Source: Emticicia agri
Lineage (GTDB): Bacteria > Bacteroidota > Bacteroidia > Cytophagales > Spirosomataceae
Direction: 5' to 3'
Assembly: GCA_945860265.1 (NCBI GenBank)
Contig: CAMAQF010000026.1
Location: 1 to 46,136, forward strand
DNA length: 46,136 nucleotides
Shown piece by piece: positions 7,934 through 16,534 of this stretch. Every line of letters begins with the position of its first letter. Position 1 is the stretch's first letter. Below the pieces are notes generated by a model that was given only the letters and a program-made list of their open reading frames with translations, had not been told where the DNA came from and searched no databases. Position numbers and translations under genes: made by a program.

Positions 7934-8593
7934 TTATAGATTTATATCTTTACTCGATACTTCAGATTTTACGGCGGGATTGCCTTTCCAAATGCTCCAA
8001 GAGTCAGTTTTTGTTTTTGTTATGTTTGCACCCATCGCTACGAGAGTGCCTTCGCCAAGCGTACAGCCGTCTCTGATTGTGGCATTTACACCAAAGAATG
8101 AATATTCGCCTACTACACATCGTCCCGATAAAACTACGTGTGAAGTAAAATAAACGTGGTCTTTGATTTCGCTATGATGCCCGATATGATTACCACTCCA
8201 AAGCACAACATCGTTACCGATTTTTACGAAAGGCTGAATCGTATTATCTTCGAGAATAAAGCAATTTTCACCAATTTGGTCTGTCAAAACTGTGGCTTTT
8301 GAACTAATGTATGAGATAAAAGAGTATCCTTTTTCTTTAGCCTCGGCATAGACTTTGGCACGTACCGTATTCATTTTACGTTCGCTCAAAGGAGCAAAAA
8401 ATTGGTAGTCGGATGGTGGATAAAATGTTGTTACATCTTCAAAAGCTACAACTGGCAAGCCACAGAAAGTATCTTCTTTTATATATTCTTTGTTGACAGT
8501 AAATGCAACGATTTCGTGTTCTGAATCATTTGTTAAATAATAATGTGCTAATTCTGCTACCAGTTCCGTACCGAAAACTACTACTTTGGCCAT
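7934..8593 (-). CDS. NeuD/PglD-like sugar acyltransferase (left-handed beta-helix)
   Basis: 219 residues. The N-terminal 80 residues form a small Rossmann-like PglD_N domain (KVVVFGTELVAELAHYYL). The rest carries hexapeptide repeats typical of left-handed beta-helix acyltransferases (GENCFILEDNTIQPFVKIGNDVVLWSG, then VVGEYSFFGVNATIRDGCTLGEGTLVAMGA). The candidate catalytic histidine lies in GNHIGHHSEI. Such enzymes acetylate amino sugars or sialic acids using acetyl-CoA. It lies between WbqC and the toxin-antitoxin module, 67 bases after the WbqC stop, and is likely part of the glycan cassette. Confidence 0.8.
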   Translation of the reverse strand: MAKVVVFGTELVAELAHYYLTNDSEHEIVAFTVNKEYIKEDTFCGLPVVAFEDVTTFYPPSDYQFFAPLSERKMNTVRAKVYAEAKEKGYSFISYISSKATVLTDQIGENCFILEDNTIQPFVKIGNDVVLWSGNHIGHHSEIKDHVYFTSHVVLSGRCVVGEYSFFGVNATIRDGCTLGEGTLVAMGANITKTKTDSWSIWKGNPAVKSEVSSKDINL

Positions 8594-8660
8594 CTTTATT
8601 TTTATTTTTTAGAATTTATAACACTATACTATGGACTTACGTCTATTGTCTCTTGACTTT

Positions 8661-9422
8661 TTAGACTAATTCAAATTTATTTAAATGTTCGTTAATTTCT
8701 TTAACAGAGCAAAACATCAGCAAGTCGATGATTGAAAGCCAGGGCACAAAAGATTCGTCCTCTTTGTTAAATTGCTTATATTGAATGGGTTTCGCTTTAA
8801 TAAAATTAAGTAAGATTTCTTTATCCGCAAAAAGTTGTTTATCGTAGATGGCCATTCCACCAATTGGATTGATGTAATGATTTATTTTTTCTTGCGAACA
8901 AATATCCAAAATTCTGTCTTGTGCTTTTAGGTTTTGGTTATTGTAAATCGTTGAACTTTCTACAATTTCAGTTTCGATATTTAAATATTTGCATATTTCT
9001 ATTAAACTATTTACTCCTAATTCAGCAATGTTTGCTGATGGCAAGTTTAAAACATGCTCCACTAACTGGATGCCTTCTTTATAAAACGGTGCTTTTTTAT
9101 ACAATTGTTCAATGGTTTTTAGAAACTTTTTACACCATGCCGCTAAGTTATCTACTTCAATATCTCGAATTAGTCGATTTTGACTTGCCCCAACCAACGG
9201 AATTGTAAACATAGAGGCTTTTCCATTGACCAGGATGTTATTTCGATTTATCCAACCTTTATTGATAAATGCTACATCATCGTATATGATAAATCTATCA
9301 ACTGCCTTGATGAGCTGAAAATAGCCAATATACGGAAAAACGTAGGGTTGCATAATGCCTAATCCCCGACCACCCCCAACCCCTAAAGGAGAACTTATAT
9401 TGCTATTTGATGTATTTTGCAT
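8661..9422 (-). CDS. WbqC-family protein
   Basis: 253 residues from the ATG at 9422. The family signature is clear: IMQPYVFPYIGYFQLIKAVD, then YDDVAFINKGWINRN and the FTIPLVGASQNRLIRDIEV strand. WbqC proteins occur in O-antigen and other glycan clusters; their biochemical role is unsettled. The first 20 residues (MQNTSNSNISSPLGVGGGRG) precede the family start, and residues 11-22 are encoded by a dispersed C-rich repeat. The ATG at 9353 (MQPYVF) would fall slightly inside the family core, so the repeat appears to have replaced or extended the native N-terminus. It is downstream of the GT-C gene on the same strand. Confidence 0.85.
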   Translation of the reverse strand: MQNTSNSNISSPLGVGGGRGLGIMQPYVFPYIGYFQLIKAVDRFIIYDDVAFINKGWINRNNILVNGKASMFTIPLVGASQNRLIRDIEVDNLAAWCKKFLKTIEQLYKKAPFYKEGIQLVEHVLNLPSANIAELGVNSLIEICKYLNIETEIVESSTIYNNQNLKAQDRILDICSQEKINHYINPIGGMAIYDKQLFADKEILLNFIKAKPIQYKQFNKEDESFVPWLSIIDLLMFCSVKEINEHLNKFELV

Positions 9423-9475
9423 TTTTTATATTTTATTTCCCTTTAGGGATTAGGGGTACTTACGAATTGGGGGTT
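9359..9475. repeat. Inverted pair of a dispersed C-rich repeat
   Basis: Left copy 9359-9394 (CCCCCAACCCCTAAAGGAG core) and right copy 9438-9475 (CCCTTTAGGGATTAGGGG then GAATTGGGGG) are the same element in opposite orientation, sharing CCCCTAA, CCCTAAAGG and a run of five C. The left copy encodes residues 11-22 of WbqC. The right copy contains the last codons and stop of the GT-C gene. The core resembles repeats seen between genes in many Bacteroidota (recollection, not searched). Confidence 0.7.
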
Positions 9476-11493
9476 AACTTTCTTAAATAAAACTCACTAT
9501 CATTGATAGTTGTGTGCAATTCGCTATTGATGTAATTGAGCTTAATATCGCCTTCCTGAAATGGAATAACCCCTTTTGAATAAAATAAATACTGTGCTTC
9601 GGCAGGAATTGGTTTTACGACACCTCTAAATGGATGAATCGGAATGAGTTTTCTTTTAAAGTTTTCACCCCAAAGTGGATATTCAAAATCTTCGTGTTCT
9701 TGTTGAGTTCCGAGTGCTACTATGGCATCTTTCGGCACGAGTTTATCAAACTTTTTGTAGGCTTCATAAACATTAGGTCGACCAATCATAATCATTTCTA
9801 AACGAGTGGTATTAAAGATATTTTTGGCTTCAAAAACTGGGTGAATACGCAAGTACAGAATTGTAGGTATTGCCGAAAGAACAATAAAACCGCTAATGCT
9901 TATTAAGAAGATGTTTTTAAGGATTGATTTTCTCCGAAACCAAGATAAGCCAATCAACGAAAGCATAGGCATGCACCAAACCGCCATATTCAGAAAATAA
10001 CGAGCCTTGATAGGGTCATAAGGAGCTGAATAGCATAGCGATAAAAAGTGTAATGTTGCCGCTAAAACAAGTATCAAAAGGCTTTTTTCTACACTATTTA
10101 ATTTCTTAAAATTTCGTAATACTTTCCAAAATAAAAAAATTATGCATGGCAATACAAGGCCAAAGCCAATAAATCCCCAATAAGGTCTTTCGAGATAGAA
10201 TCTTACTGGATGTTCAAAAGAAAAATAAGAAACAACCGTGAAGTGCTCTCCCTCAAGATTCAATTTTCTAAATGCTTTATTTGGCCAATATCGTACAATA
10301 TCGTTTAATTCTTTACCTAAAGGTGAACTTCTAAGTCCGTCCATATTCAAAAAATCAGAAGAATATCGACCAATATTATAAGCTAAGTTTTTGATTTTTT
10401 CCTTTCCTGTATAATGCTCAACTCCGTGCCATTGCATCACCATTTGGGGTGCCGAAAGACTTCCCAAACTAAATTTTTTAGATTCTTTTATATTACTTAT
10501 ATAGCCAGTTGGCAGGGCATAAATGCCTATTGCTGTTATAAATGTAATAAAAAACAGTTTGATGTGTTGGCAAAACTGCTTTTTCAATAAAACGGTATGA
10601 AACGCTACAACCATTGCCGCTGGTGCAATAAGTAAGAAAGTAACTTTATGTCCAATCCAGATACCTGCCATTAGTGCAATAAGCGAAACATTGAGTCGAG
10701 AAGGATTTTCTTTAAACGCAAACATAAAATAGATCAAACAACCTAAATAGGCTGACAAAACGATGTCAGTTTCAGTGGTAGTCGCTTGTACTAAAGCCGT
10801 TGGAAGTAAAGCTGAAAGTAAGAAAACAAGTAAAGCTGCAGATTTGTTTTTGCTTATTTTAAAAGCTATTCCGTAAGCTGAGATTGCAAAAAGCCAATAA
10901 GATAAGTAGTGAATAACTTTAAATCCTTGTTCACCAAAGAGATGAAAGCCAAACATCTGTAAAGTTGGTAATGAGTTTGGGTAAAAATCTATCGTCCAAG
11001 TTGTGCCTTGTAGGCGATTCATGTTGCCATTTTGGAGGTATAAAGCACATTTTACCAAATGCCCTGTCATACTATCCCATTCGTTAGGATAAGTCAAGAA
11101 AAATATTCCCAAATTTAATATACTGACAATTAGTAAGCCTAAACTTAATATTCCAAATACTGTTTTGCCTAAAAAGCCTTGTATTTGCCAAATGTTAAAT
11201 AGGCTTTTTGGCAGATTTTTAAGGGAATTTGTAAGAGAATATTGGTGGTTTTCAGAGATTTTCGTAAAAAAGAAATAAAACAAAAAAGCCAAAACGTTAA
11301 TGCCTAAACCCCAAGATACCGCATGACCAAGTTGGTTGAGTTCAGATAGAAAGAATCCTGTTGGAATAATACAAGCAACCAATCCAACGAAAAACTTGGC
11401 TAAGTAGTCGTTGAGGCATTCAGAAATATATGAGGTATTTCGATGAATTTGCCAAAGAAAAACAAGAAATAATACTATATAAAGTAAATACAT
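9460..11493 (-). CDS. GT-C fold integral membrane glycosyltransferase-like protein
   Basis: About 677 residues with a dozen or so hydrophobic helices and a large C-terminal soluble part, as in ArnT/PMT-like GT-C enzymes that use polyprenyl-phosphate sugars. The first periplasmic loop contains the acidic pair expected for catalysis (TYPNEWDSMTGHLVK) and a later loop ATTTETDIVLSAYLG. The longest frame starts at a TTG (11523), but a TATATTTG promoter box overlaps that codon, so the ATG at 11493 (MYLLYIVLF) is preferred; it begins directly with the first membrane helix. The last residues (TPNS) are encoded by a dispersed repeat. It is the first gene of the minus-strand cassette. Donor and acceptor are unknown. 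Confidence 0.75.
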   Translation of the reverse strand: MYLLYIVLFLVFLWQIHRNTSYISECLNDYLAKFFVGLVACIIPTGFFLSELNQLGHAVSWGLGINVLAFLFYFFFTKISENHQYSLTNSLKNLPKSLFNIWQIQGFLGKTVFGILSLGLLIVSILNLGIFFLTYPNEWDSMTGHLVKCALYLQNGNMNRLQGTTWTIDFYPNSLPTLQMFGFHLFGEQGFKVIHYLSYWLFAISAYGIAFKISKNKSAALLVFLLSALLPTALVQATTTETDIVLSAYLGCLIYFMFAFKENPSRLNVSLIALMAGIWIGHKVTFLLIAPAAMVVAFHTVLLKKQFCQHIKLFFITFITAIGIYALPTGYISNIKESKKFSLGSLSAPQMVMQWHGVEHYTGKEKIKNLAYNIGRYSSDFLNMDGLRSSPLGKELNDIVRYWPNKAFRKLNLEGEHFTVVSYFSFEHPVRFYLERPYWGFIGFGLVLPCIIFLFWKVLRNFKKLNSVEKSLLILVLAATLHFLSLCYSAPYDPIKARYFLNMAVWCMPMLSLIGLSWFRRKSILKNIFLISISGFIVLSAIPTILYLRIHPVFEAKNIFNTTRLEMIMIGRPNVYEAYKKFDKLVPKDAIVALGTQQEHEDFEYPLWGENFKRKLIPIHPFRGVVKPIPAEAQYLFYSKGVIPFQEGDIKLNYINSELHTTINDSEFYLRKLTPNS

Positions 11494-11520
11494 TGAATCA
11501 GAATAAGAGCTTTCGTGGTG

Positions 11521-11528
11521 CAAATATA
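11521..11528 (-). promoter_or_regulatory. Probable -7 box for the glycan cassette
   Basis: TATATTTG (11528 to 11521, minus) matches TAnnTTTG exactly, 27 bases upstream of the ATG at 11493 and 36 bases after the ilvA stop. It argues against the TTG start at 11523. Confidence 0.4.
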
Positions 11529-11564
11529 GTTAATGCCCTTCTTTTAATTAAGTATATAACAAAA

Positions 11565-12848
11565 CTAAATCAAAAATTCGAATAGTTGTGGTTTGTCATT
11601 AATGTATTCAAATTGAATATTATAGGCTTTCATTCTCTCGATAAGTGGCTTAAAATCAGACGGTTGTTTCAACTCGATTCCTACCAAAGCAGGCCCACGC
11701 TCACGTGCGGTTTTCTTGGAATATTCAAAATAAACAATATTATCAGTTGGACTAAGCACATCATTCAGAAACTCCTTAAAAGCTCCTGCACGTTGTGGAA
11801 AACGAACAATAAAATAATGTTTCAATCCTTCATAAAGTAATGAACGTTCTTTTATTTCTTCAGTGCGAGTGATGTCATTATTGCCTCCACCGACGATACA
11901 GACTACATTTTTGCCTTTTATTTCATTTTTTATAAAATCCAAAGCCGCCACCGACAATGCCCCTGCCGGTTCGGCAACAATAGCTTCTTCGTTGTATAAT
12001 TGCAAAATCGTAGAGCATACTTTTCCTTCGGGGATGAGCAAAATTTCATGGTTGAGATTGGCTTTACATACTTGAAATGTCAAATCTCCAGCACGTTTTA
12101 CAGCAGCACCATCAACAAATTTATCAATCTGGTCGAGCGTAACTACTTCATTTTTTTCAAAGGCTGTCTTCATTGTTGGAGAACCCAAAGGCTCAACAGC
12201 AATGAGTTTTGTTTTGGGTGAAAGTTGTTTAAAAACAGTCGAAACTCCTGAAGCCAAACCTCCTCCGCCAATAGCAAAAACAAGCACATCTATCTTGAAA
12301 TTAGCATCTTTGAAAATCTCCAATCCGACTGTTCCTTGTCCTTCGATAACTTGCAAATCATCAAAAGGGTGAACAAAAATAGCATTTTGTTCTTCACAAT
12401 ACTTTTTGGCAGCATAAAAAGCATCGTCATAAGTATCACCAATCAGTTCTATAGTAACAAATTCTTTACCAAACATTCCTACTTGTTTTATTTTTTGTGG
12501 TGGAGTTGTGGTGGGCATAAAAATTGTTCCAAGAGCCTCTAGTTTTCGGCAAGCGTAAGCCAAACCTTGAGCATGATTGCCTGCACTTGCACAAACTACG
12601 CCTTTTTCTCGTTGTTCTTCCGAAAGGCTGATCATTTTATTATATGCTCCTCTGATTTTATATGAACGAACTACCTGTAAATCTTCACGCTTGAGGTAAA
12701 TATTTGCTTCATAACGCTCCGAAAGGTTTAGATTGTACATCAGGGGGGTATGCACAGCTACTCCTTGAAGACGCTCGGCGGCGAGATAAATATTGTCTAA
12801 ATCAGGGAGACCAAAATCTGATTTTGTCTTATTGTTTGTTGAAATCAT
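11565..12848 (-). CDS. ilvA: Threonine ammonia-lyase (threonine deaminase), biosynthetic
   Basis: 427 residues from the ATG at 12848. It is PLP-dependent and converts threonine to 2-oxobutyrate, the entry step of isoleucine synthesis. The PLP lysine lies in VRSYKIRGAYNKM, and the phosphate-binding loop is GGGGLASG. The C-terminal 95 residues (LLYEGLKHYFIVRFPQRAGAFKEF...) form a single ACT-like regulatory domain, the short-form architecture that usually senses isoleucine. A longer frame starts at 12926, but that start falls inside the ilvC terminator, so it is rejected. ilvA therefore follows the ilv operon but has its own likely promoter. Confidence 0.92.
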   Translation of the reverse strand: MISTNNKTKSDFGLPDLDNIYLAAERLQGVAVHTPLMYNLNLSERYEANIYLKREDLQVVRSYKIRGAYNKMISLSEEQREKGVVCASAGNHAQGLAYACRKLEALGTIFMPTTTPPQKIKQVGMFGKEFVTIELIGDTYDDAFYAAKKYCEEQNAIFVHPFDDLQVIEGQGTVGLEIFKDANFKIDVLVFAIGGGGLASGVSTVFKQLSPKTKLIAVEPLGSPTMKTAFEKNEVVTLDQIDKFVDGAAVKRAGDLTFQVCKANLNHEILLIPEGKVCSTILQLYNEEAIVAEPAGALSVAALDFIKNEIKGKNVVCIVGGGNNDITRTEEIKERSLLYEGLKHYFIVRFPQRAGAFKEFLNDVLSPTDNIVYFEYSKKTARERGPALVGIELKQPSDFKPLIERMKAYNIQFEYINDKPQLFEFLI

Positions 12849-12862
12849 TGTATGAAGTTTTG

Positions 12863-12892
12863 GTGTATATTTTTGTAATACACTCAAATATA
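12863..12892 (-). promoter_or_regulatory. Candidate ilvA promoter and inverted repeat
   Basis: TATATTTG (12892 to 12885, minus) matches the -7 consensus, 36 bases before the ilvA ATG. Just downstream, GTGTAT (12863-12868) and ATACAC (12878-12883) form an inverted repeat that could be an operator or leader hairpin. The -33 position falls in the terminator stem, so promoter strength is uncertain. Confidence 0.35.
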
Positions 12893-12893
12893 C

Positions 12894-12923
12894 AAAAAGC
12901 ACAGAGATTTTATCCCTGTGCTT
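12894..12923 (-). terminator. Intrinsic terminator after ilvC
   Basis: On the minus strand AGCACAG-G-GAT pairs with ATC-T-CTGTGCT (one G-T wobble), a strong 11-base stem with a 3-base A loop, followed directly by TTTTTG. It separates ilvC from ilvA. Confidence 0.85.
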
Positions 12924-12963
12924 CATTGCATTTATTTTAAACTCTTTTTAGTAGGTAACTAAA

Positions 12964-14007
12964 TTAGTTTCTTTCTGGTCGTAAGCTACGAACAGTTTTG
13001 CCTGCTTGCCACATTTCCGACTCACGAAGCTCTGCTAATTCAACTTCCAATTTTTCACGATAATCTGGTTGAGAATTACGTTCGATAGATTGTGTTGCTT
13101 CTTTTTGTGATTTTACACTTTGATACAATTTCTTGAAAACAGGCTTTGTAGCATCGTGGAAAGGTTTCCACCAGTCTAAAGCCCCACGTTGTGCAGTTGT
13201 AGAGCAGTTGGCATACATCCAATCCATTCCGTTTTCTGCTACCAATGGCATCAATGATTGTGTTAATTCTTCAACAGTTTCGTTGAAAGCCTCAGAAGGA
13301 GAGTGACCATTTTCACGTAATACTTCGTATTGAGCAGCAAAAATACCTTGAATTGCACCCATCAAAGTTCCACGCTCGCCTGTAAGGTCAGAGGTAACTT
13401 CACGGTAGAAATCTGTTTCAAACAAATAACCTGAACCTACACCGATACCCATTGCAATAGCTGTTTCACGAGCATGGCCCGAAGCATCTTGGAATACTGC
13501 GAATGATGAGTTAAGACCTTTTCCTTCAACGAATAAACGACGAAGTGAAGTTCCCGAACCTTTTGGAGCAACCAAAACTACGTCAACATTCTTAGGTGGT
13601 TTTATGCCAGTTTTTTTGCTGTACGTGATACCGAATCCGTGAGAGAAATATAAAGTTTTACCTTTTTTAAGGTGTTGTTTTACTGTTGGCCAAAGAGCGA
13701 TTTGAGCTGCATCCGACAAAAGGAAACAAATGATTGTGCCTCTTTTCAATGCGTCTTCAATGCCAAAAAGCGTTTTTCCTGGAACCCAACCATCAGCAAC
13801 TGCTTTGTCGAAGGTTTTACCAGGGCGTTGTCCAACAATTACGTTGAAACCATTGTCACGCATGTTCATTGCTTGACCTGGGCCTTGTACACCGTAGCCA
13901 ATTACCGCAATGGTTTGTTTTTTCAAAAATTCTCTTGATTTTTCGAGAGGGTATTCTTCACGGGTTACTACTTCTTCATCAACTCCGCCGAAATTTAATT
14001 TTGCCAT
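12964..14007 (-). CDS. ilvC: Ketol-acid reductoisomerase (NADP+)
   Basis: 347 residues. It isomerises and reduces acetolactate and acetohydroxybutyrate to the dihydroxy acids. The Rossmann motif is GYGVQGPGQAMNMRDNG (37-53), then the GQRPGKTFD segment that contacts the cofactor phosphate. The C-terminal knotted domain has the magnesium-binding acidic residues in EVTSDLTGERGTLMG and later EAFNETVEELTQ. Length matches a class I enzyme. It lies 67 bases after ilvN and ends 40 bases before a strong terminator, making it the last gene of the ilvD-to-ilvC transcript. Confidence 0.95.
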   Translation of the reverse strand: MAKLNFGGVDEEVVTREEYPLEKSREFLKKQTIAVIGYGVQGPGQAMNMRDNGFNVIVGQRPGKTFDKAVADGWVPGKTLFGIEDALKRGTIICFLLSDAAQIALWPTVKQHLKKGKTLYFSHGFGITYSKKTGIKPPKNVDVVLVAPKGSGTSLRRLFVEGKGLNSSFAVFQDASGHARETAIAMGIGVGSGYLFETDFYREVTSDLTGERGTLMGAIQGIFAAQYEVLRENGHSPSEAFNETVEELTQSLMPLVAENGMDWMYANCSTTAQRGALDWWKPFHDATKPVFKKLYQSVKSQKEATQSIERNSQPDYREKLEVELAELRESEMWQAGKTVRSLRPERN

Positions 14008-14074
14008 TTTATTGAATTTGTTTTTTTGAATGCTACAACTAAAATTTATTTTTTATGCTTTTTAATCAACAAAT

Positions 14075-14614
14075 CTACAAATAATACTCCCATTCTGTAA
14101 TTTCTTCTGGCAAATATTCGATTAATCCTTGAGGCGTTTTACACACCGCAACTCTTCCCGAACGAACGAATTCGATGATTCCATGAGGTTTTATGTACCT
14201 AAAGAAATCAAAAATTTCAGTTTCAGTACCTGTTTTTTCGATAACAACATAGTCAAGCCCCCAATAAACTACCCACGCTTTATAAATCTTATTGATGGTT
14301 TCGACATCAACAGATTTGCCGTTCAGCGGGGTAGAAATTTTGTATAAAGCGATTTCGTTATAAACAATATCTTCGTTGAGATAACCGAATACTGCTAAAA
14401 CTTCGATGATTTTACGAATCTGGCGTACGAGTTTTTCTACGGCCTCACGTTTTTCGTGCTTGATAACGATTGTGAAACGAGAGATACCCTTACGCTCAGT
14501 TTCAGAAACCGTCAGAGATTCAATATTGATTCTGCGGCGTGTAAATATGATTGTAATTTTATTGAGTAATCCGATGCTATTTTCGGTAAATACGCAAATA
14601 GTGTATGTTGTCAT
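14075..14614 (-). CDS. ilvN: Acetolactate synthase small (regulatory) subunit
   Basis: 179 residues. The N-terminal ACT domain (YTICVFTENSIGLLNKITIIFTRRRINIESL, about 3-75) binds valine for feedback control of IlvB. The rest is the C-terminal ALS_ss domain with EIALYKI and the IEFVRSGRVAV segment near the end. Length is typical of the Bacteroidota form. It follows ilvB with a 111-base gap that contains a three-copy octamer array, which ends 11 bases upstream of the ATG. Partner: IlvB encoded immediately upstream. Confidence 0.93.
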   Translation of the reverse strand: MTTYTICVFTENSIGLLNKITIIFTRRRINIESLTVSETERKGISRFTIVIKHEKREAVEKLVRQIRKIIEVLAVFGYLNEDIVYNEIALYKISTPLNGKSVDVETINKIYKAWVVYWGLDYVVIEKTGTETEIFDFFRYIKPHGIIEFVRSGRVAVCKTPQGLIEYLPEEITEWEYYL

Positions 14615-14625
14615 CTTTTAATTTT

Positions 14626-14649
14626 GAATGAGTGAATGAGCGAATGAGT
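14626..14649. repeat. Octamer array (GAATGAGT)x3
   Basis: Three tandem units: 14626-14633, 14634-14641 (last base C) and 14642-14649. It is the same octamer as at 6263-6294, and again sits just upstream of a minus-strand start codon (ilvN, 11 bases away). Confidence 0.85.
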
Positions 14650-14725
14650 GATTTTGATAGAAATTTGTGAGAAATGAGCTTGAAAATAAAATACCCATTT
14701 ACACAATCACAAATCACTCAATTTT

Positions 14726-16486
14726 TCATTCAAGTCGAATCTCGCTCACGCTGGTTCCCGCAGGAACCATTGGGAAAACGTTTTCTTCTTTTTCTACAAT
14801 AACTTCGAGTAAATATGCTTTTTTTGAGTCGAGCATTTTATCCAATGAATCGCTTAGGTTTTCTCTTTCTGAACAAGTGTGTCCATCTATACCGAAACCA
14901 CGAGCAATTGTGATAAAATCTGGATTTTGTAATTCAACGAATGAGTAGCGGTTGTCATAAAATAATTGCTGCCATTGACGCACCATTCCTAAGAAATTAT
15001 TATTCAAAATAATCATCTTAACGGCTAATCCACTTTGGGCAATTGTACCGAGTTCTTGAATCGTCATTTGGAAACAACCATCACCGATGATTCCGACGAC
15101 TTCACGGTCAGGAGCTCCAACTTTAGCACCAAATGATGCAGGAATCGCAAAGCCCATCGTACCAAGTCCACCTGATGCGATGAATGAATTTGCTTTCTTG
15201 AATTGGTAATAACGTGCCGTAACCATTTGGTGCTGACCAACATCAACCACTATGCAAGCTTCGCCATTAGTTTTATCAGAAAGTAAAGCCACAACCTCTG
15301 CCATTTTGATTTTTCCTTCTTGGCTTAAATCACGGAGTGTAACTTTATCGTATTCTTTTACATCAAGTTTGCGGAATTCGTTTTTCCAGCCTGTAAAGTC
15401 ACCTTTTTTCACCAAAGGCATGAGCATTTTCAGGGCTTCTTTGGCATCTCCGATTACTGGAGCTTCCGCTTTCTTAATTTTATCAACTTCTGAAGGGTCA
15501 ATTTCGATATGAATAATGCGTGCTTGAGGAGCAAATTTAGTTGAATCTCCGGTTACACGGTCATCGAAACGCATTCCAACGGCAATCAAGATATCGCATT
15601 CATCAGTCATTACGTTTGGAGAATACATTCCGTGCATACCTAACCAACCCATATAGTTGGGGTGATTGTTTGGCATTGCAGAAAGTCCGAGTAATGTACT
15701 TGCACAAGGTATGTCAGTTTTTTCAACAAAATCAAGTAATTCTTGAACGGCATCAGCAATCAAAACTCCGTGACCGAACAAAATGTATGGGCGTTTGGCT
15801 TTATTAATTAACTCAGCTGCCTTTTCGATTTGCTCTTGTTTTGGCACAACTCGTGGATTATAGCTTACCATTTTCTCCACTTTTTTATAGACAAATGGCT
15901 TTGTCATTTTTGCAGCTTGTGAATCACGAGTAAAATCAATCACTACTGGGCCAGGTTTTCCCGATTTTGCAATAAAGAAAGCTTTTGCCATGATTTCTGG
16001 CACTTCGTTGGGGTCGATAATTTGATAATTCCATTTACAAACTGGCGTAGTTACACCAATCATATCTGTTTCCTGGAAAGCATCCGTACCCAATAAATTC
16101 GATTTTACTTGACCCACAATACAAACCAATGGCGTACAATCAATGATTGCATCGGCAATTGGCGTAATTAGGTTTGTACCACCTGGGCCAGAAGTTACTA
16201 AACAAACACCCGTGCGTCCACTCACTCGAGCAAAGCCTTGTGCAGCATGTCCAGCACCTTGTTCGTGACGAACTAATATATGGTTGATTCTATCAATATA
16301 GTCATAAAGGGCATCATAAGTTGGCATAATTGCCCCTCCTGGATAACCAAAAATTGTATCTACACTTTCAGCCAGCAAACACTCCATCATAGCTTGGGCT
16401 CCCGAAAGAAAGGTATGTCCTTCTTTCTCTTGAGCTGGTGCTGGAAGTGTTTCTTGCTTTAATTCTATTTCGAGTAAATTTCCCAT
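14726..16486 (-). CDS. ilvB: Acetolactate synthase large (catalytic) subunit
   Basis: 586 residues. This thiamine-diphosphate enzyme condenses pyruvate with pyruvate or 2-oxobutyrate. The glutamate that activates thiamine is in LVRHEQGAGHAAQGF; the central FAD-binding domain runs about 210-355; the thiamine/magnesium motif begins GDGCFQMTIQELG and ends with LNNN. The N-terminal extension of about 25 residues is typical of bacterial IlvB. It lies 48 bases after the ORF6N gene and precedes ilvN on the same transcript, under the leader attenuator upstream of ilvD. Confidence 0.95.
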   Translation of the reverse strand: MGNLLEIELKQETLPAPAQEKEGHTFLSGAQAMMECLLAESVDTIFGYPGGAIMPTYDALYDYIDRINHILVRHEQGAGHAAQGFARVSGRTGVCLVTSGPGGTNLITPIADAIIDCTPLVCIVGQVKSNLLGTDAFQETDMIGVTTPVCKWNYQIIDPNEVPEIMAKAFFIAKSGKPGPVVIDFTRDSQAAKMTKPFVYKKVEKMVSYNPRVVPKQEQIEKAAELINKAKRPYILFGHGVLIADAVQELLDFVEKTDIPCASTLLGLSAMPNNHPNYMGWLGMHGMYSPNVMTDECDILIAVGMRFDDRVTGDSTKFAPQARIIHIEIDPSEVDKIKKAEAPVIGDAKEALKMLMPLVKKGDFTGWKNEFRKLDVKEYDKVTLRDLSQEGKIKMAEVVALLSDKTNGEACIVVDVGQHQMVTARYYQFKKANSFIASGGLGTMGFAIPASFGAKVGAPDREVVGIIGDGCFQMTIQELGTIAQSGLAVKMIILNNNFLGMVRQWQQLFYDNRYSFVELQNPDFITIARGFGIDGHTCSERENLSDSLDKMLDSKKAYLLEVIVEKEENVFPMVPAGTSVSEIRLE

Positions 16487-16534
16487 AAAAGTTAAAGTTA
16501 TATTTTGGTAAATAACTTGCTGTTTGTCAGTAAG

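Noticed and set aside
12849..12926. Longer ilvA start at the ATG at 12926
   Set aside because: It lies just before the ilvC terminator hairpin in transcription order, and the family sequence begins after the ATG at 12848.
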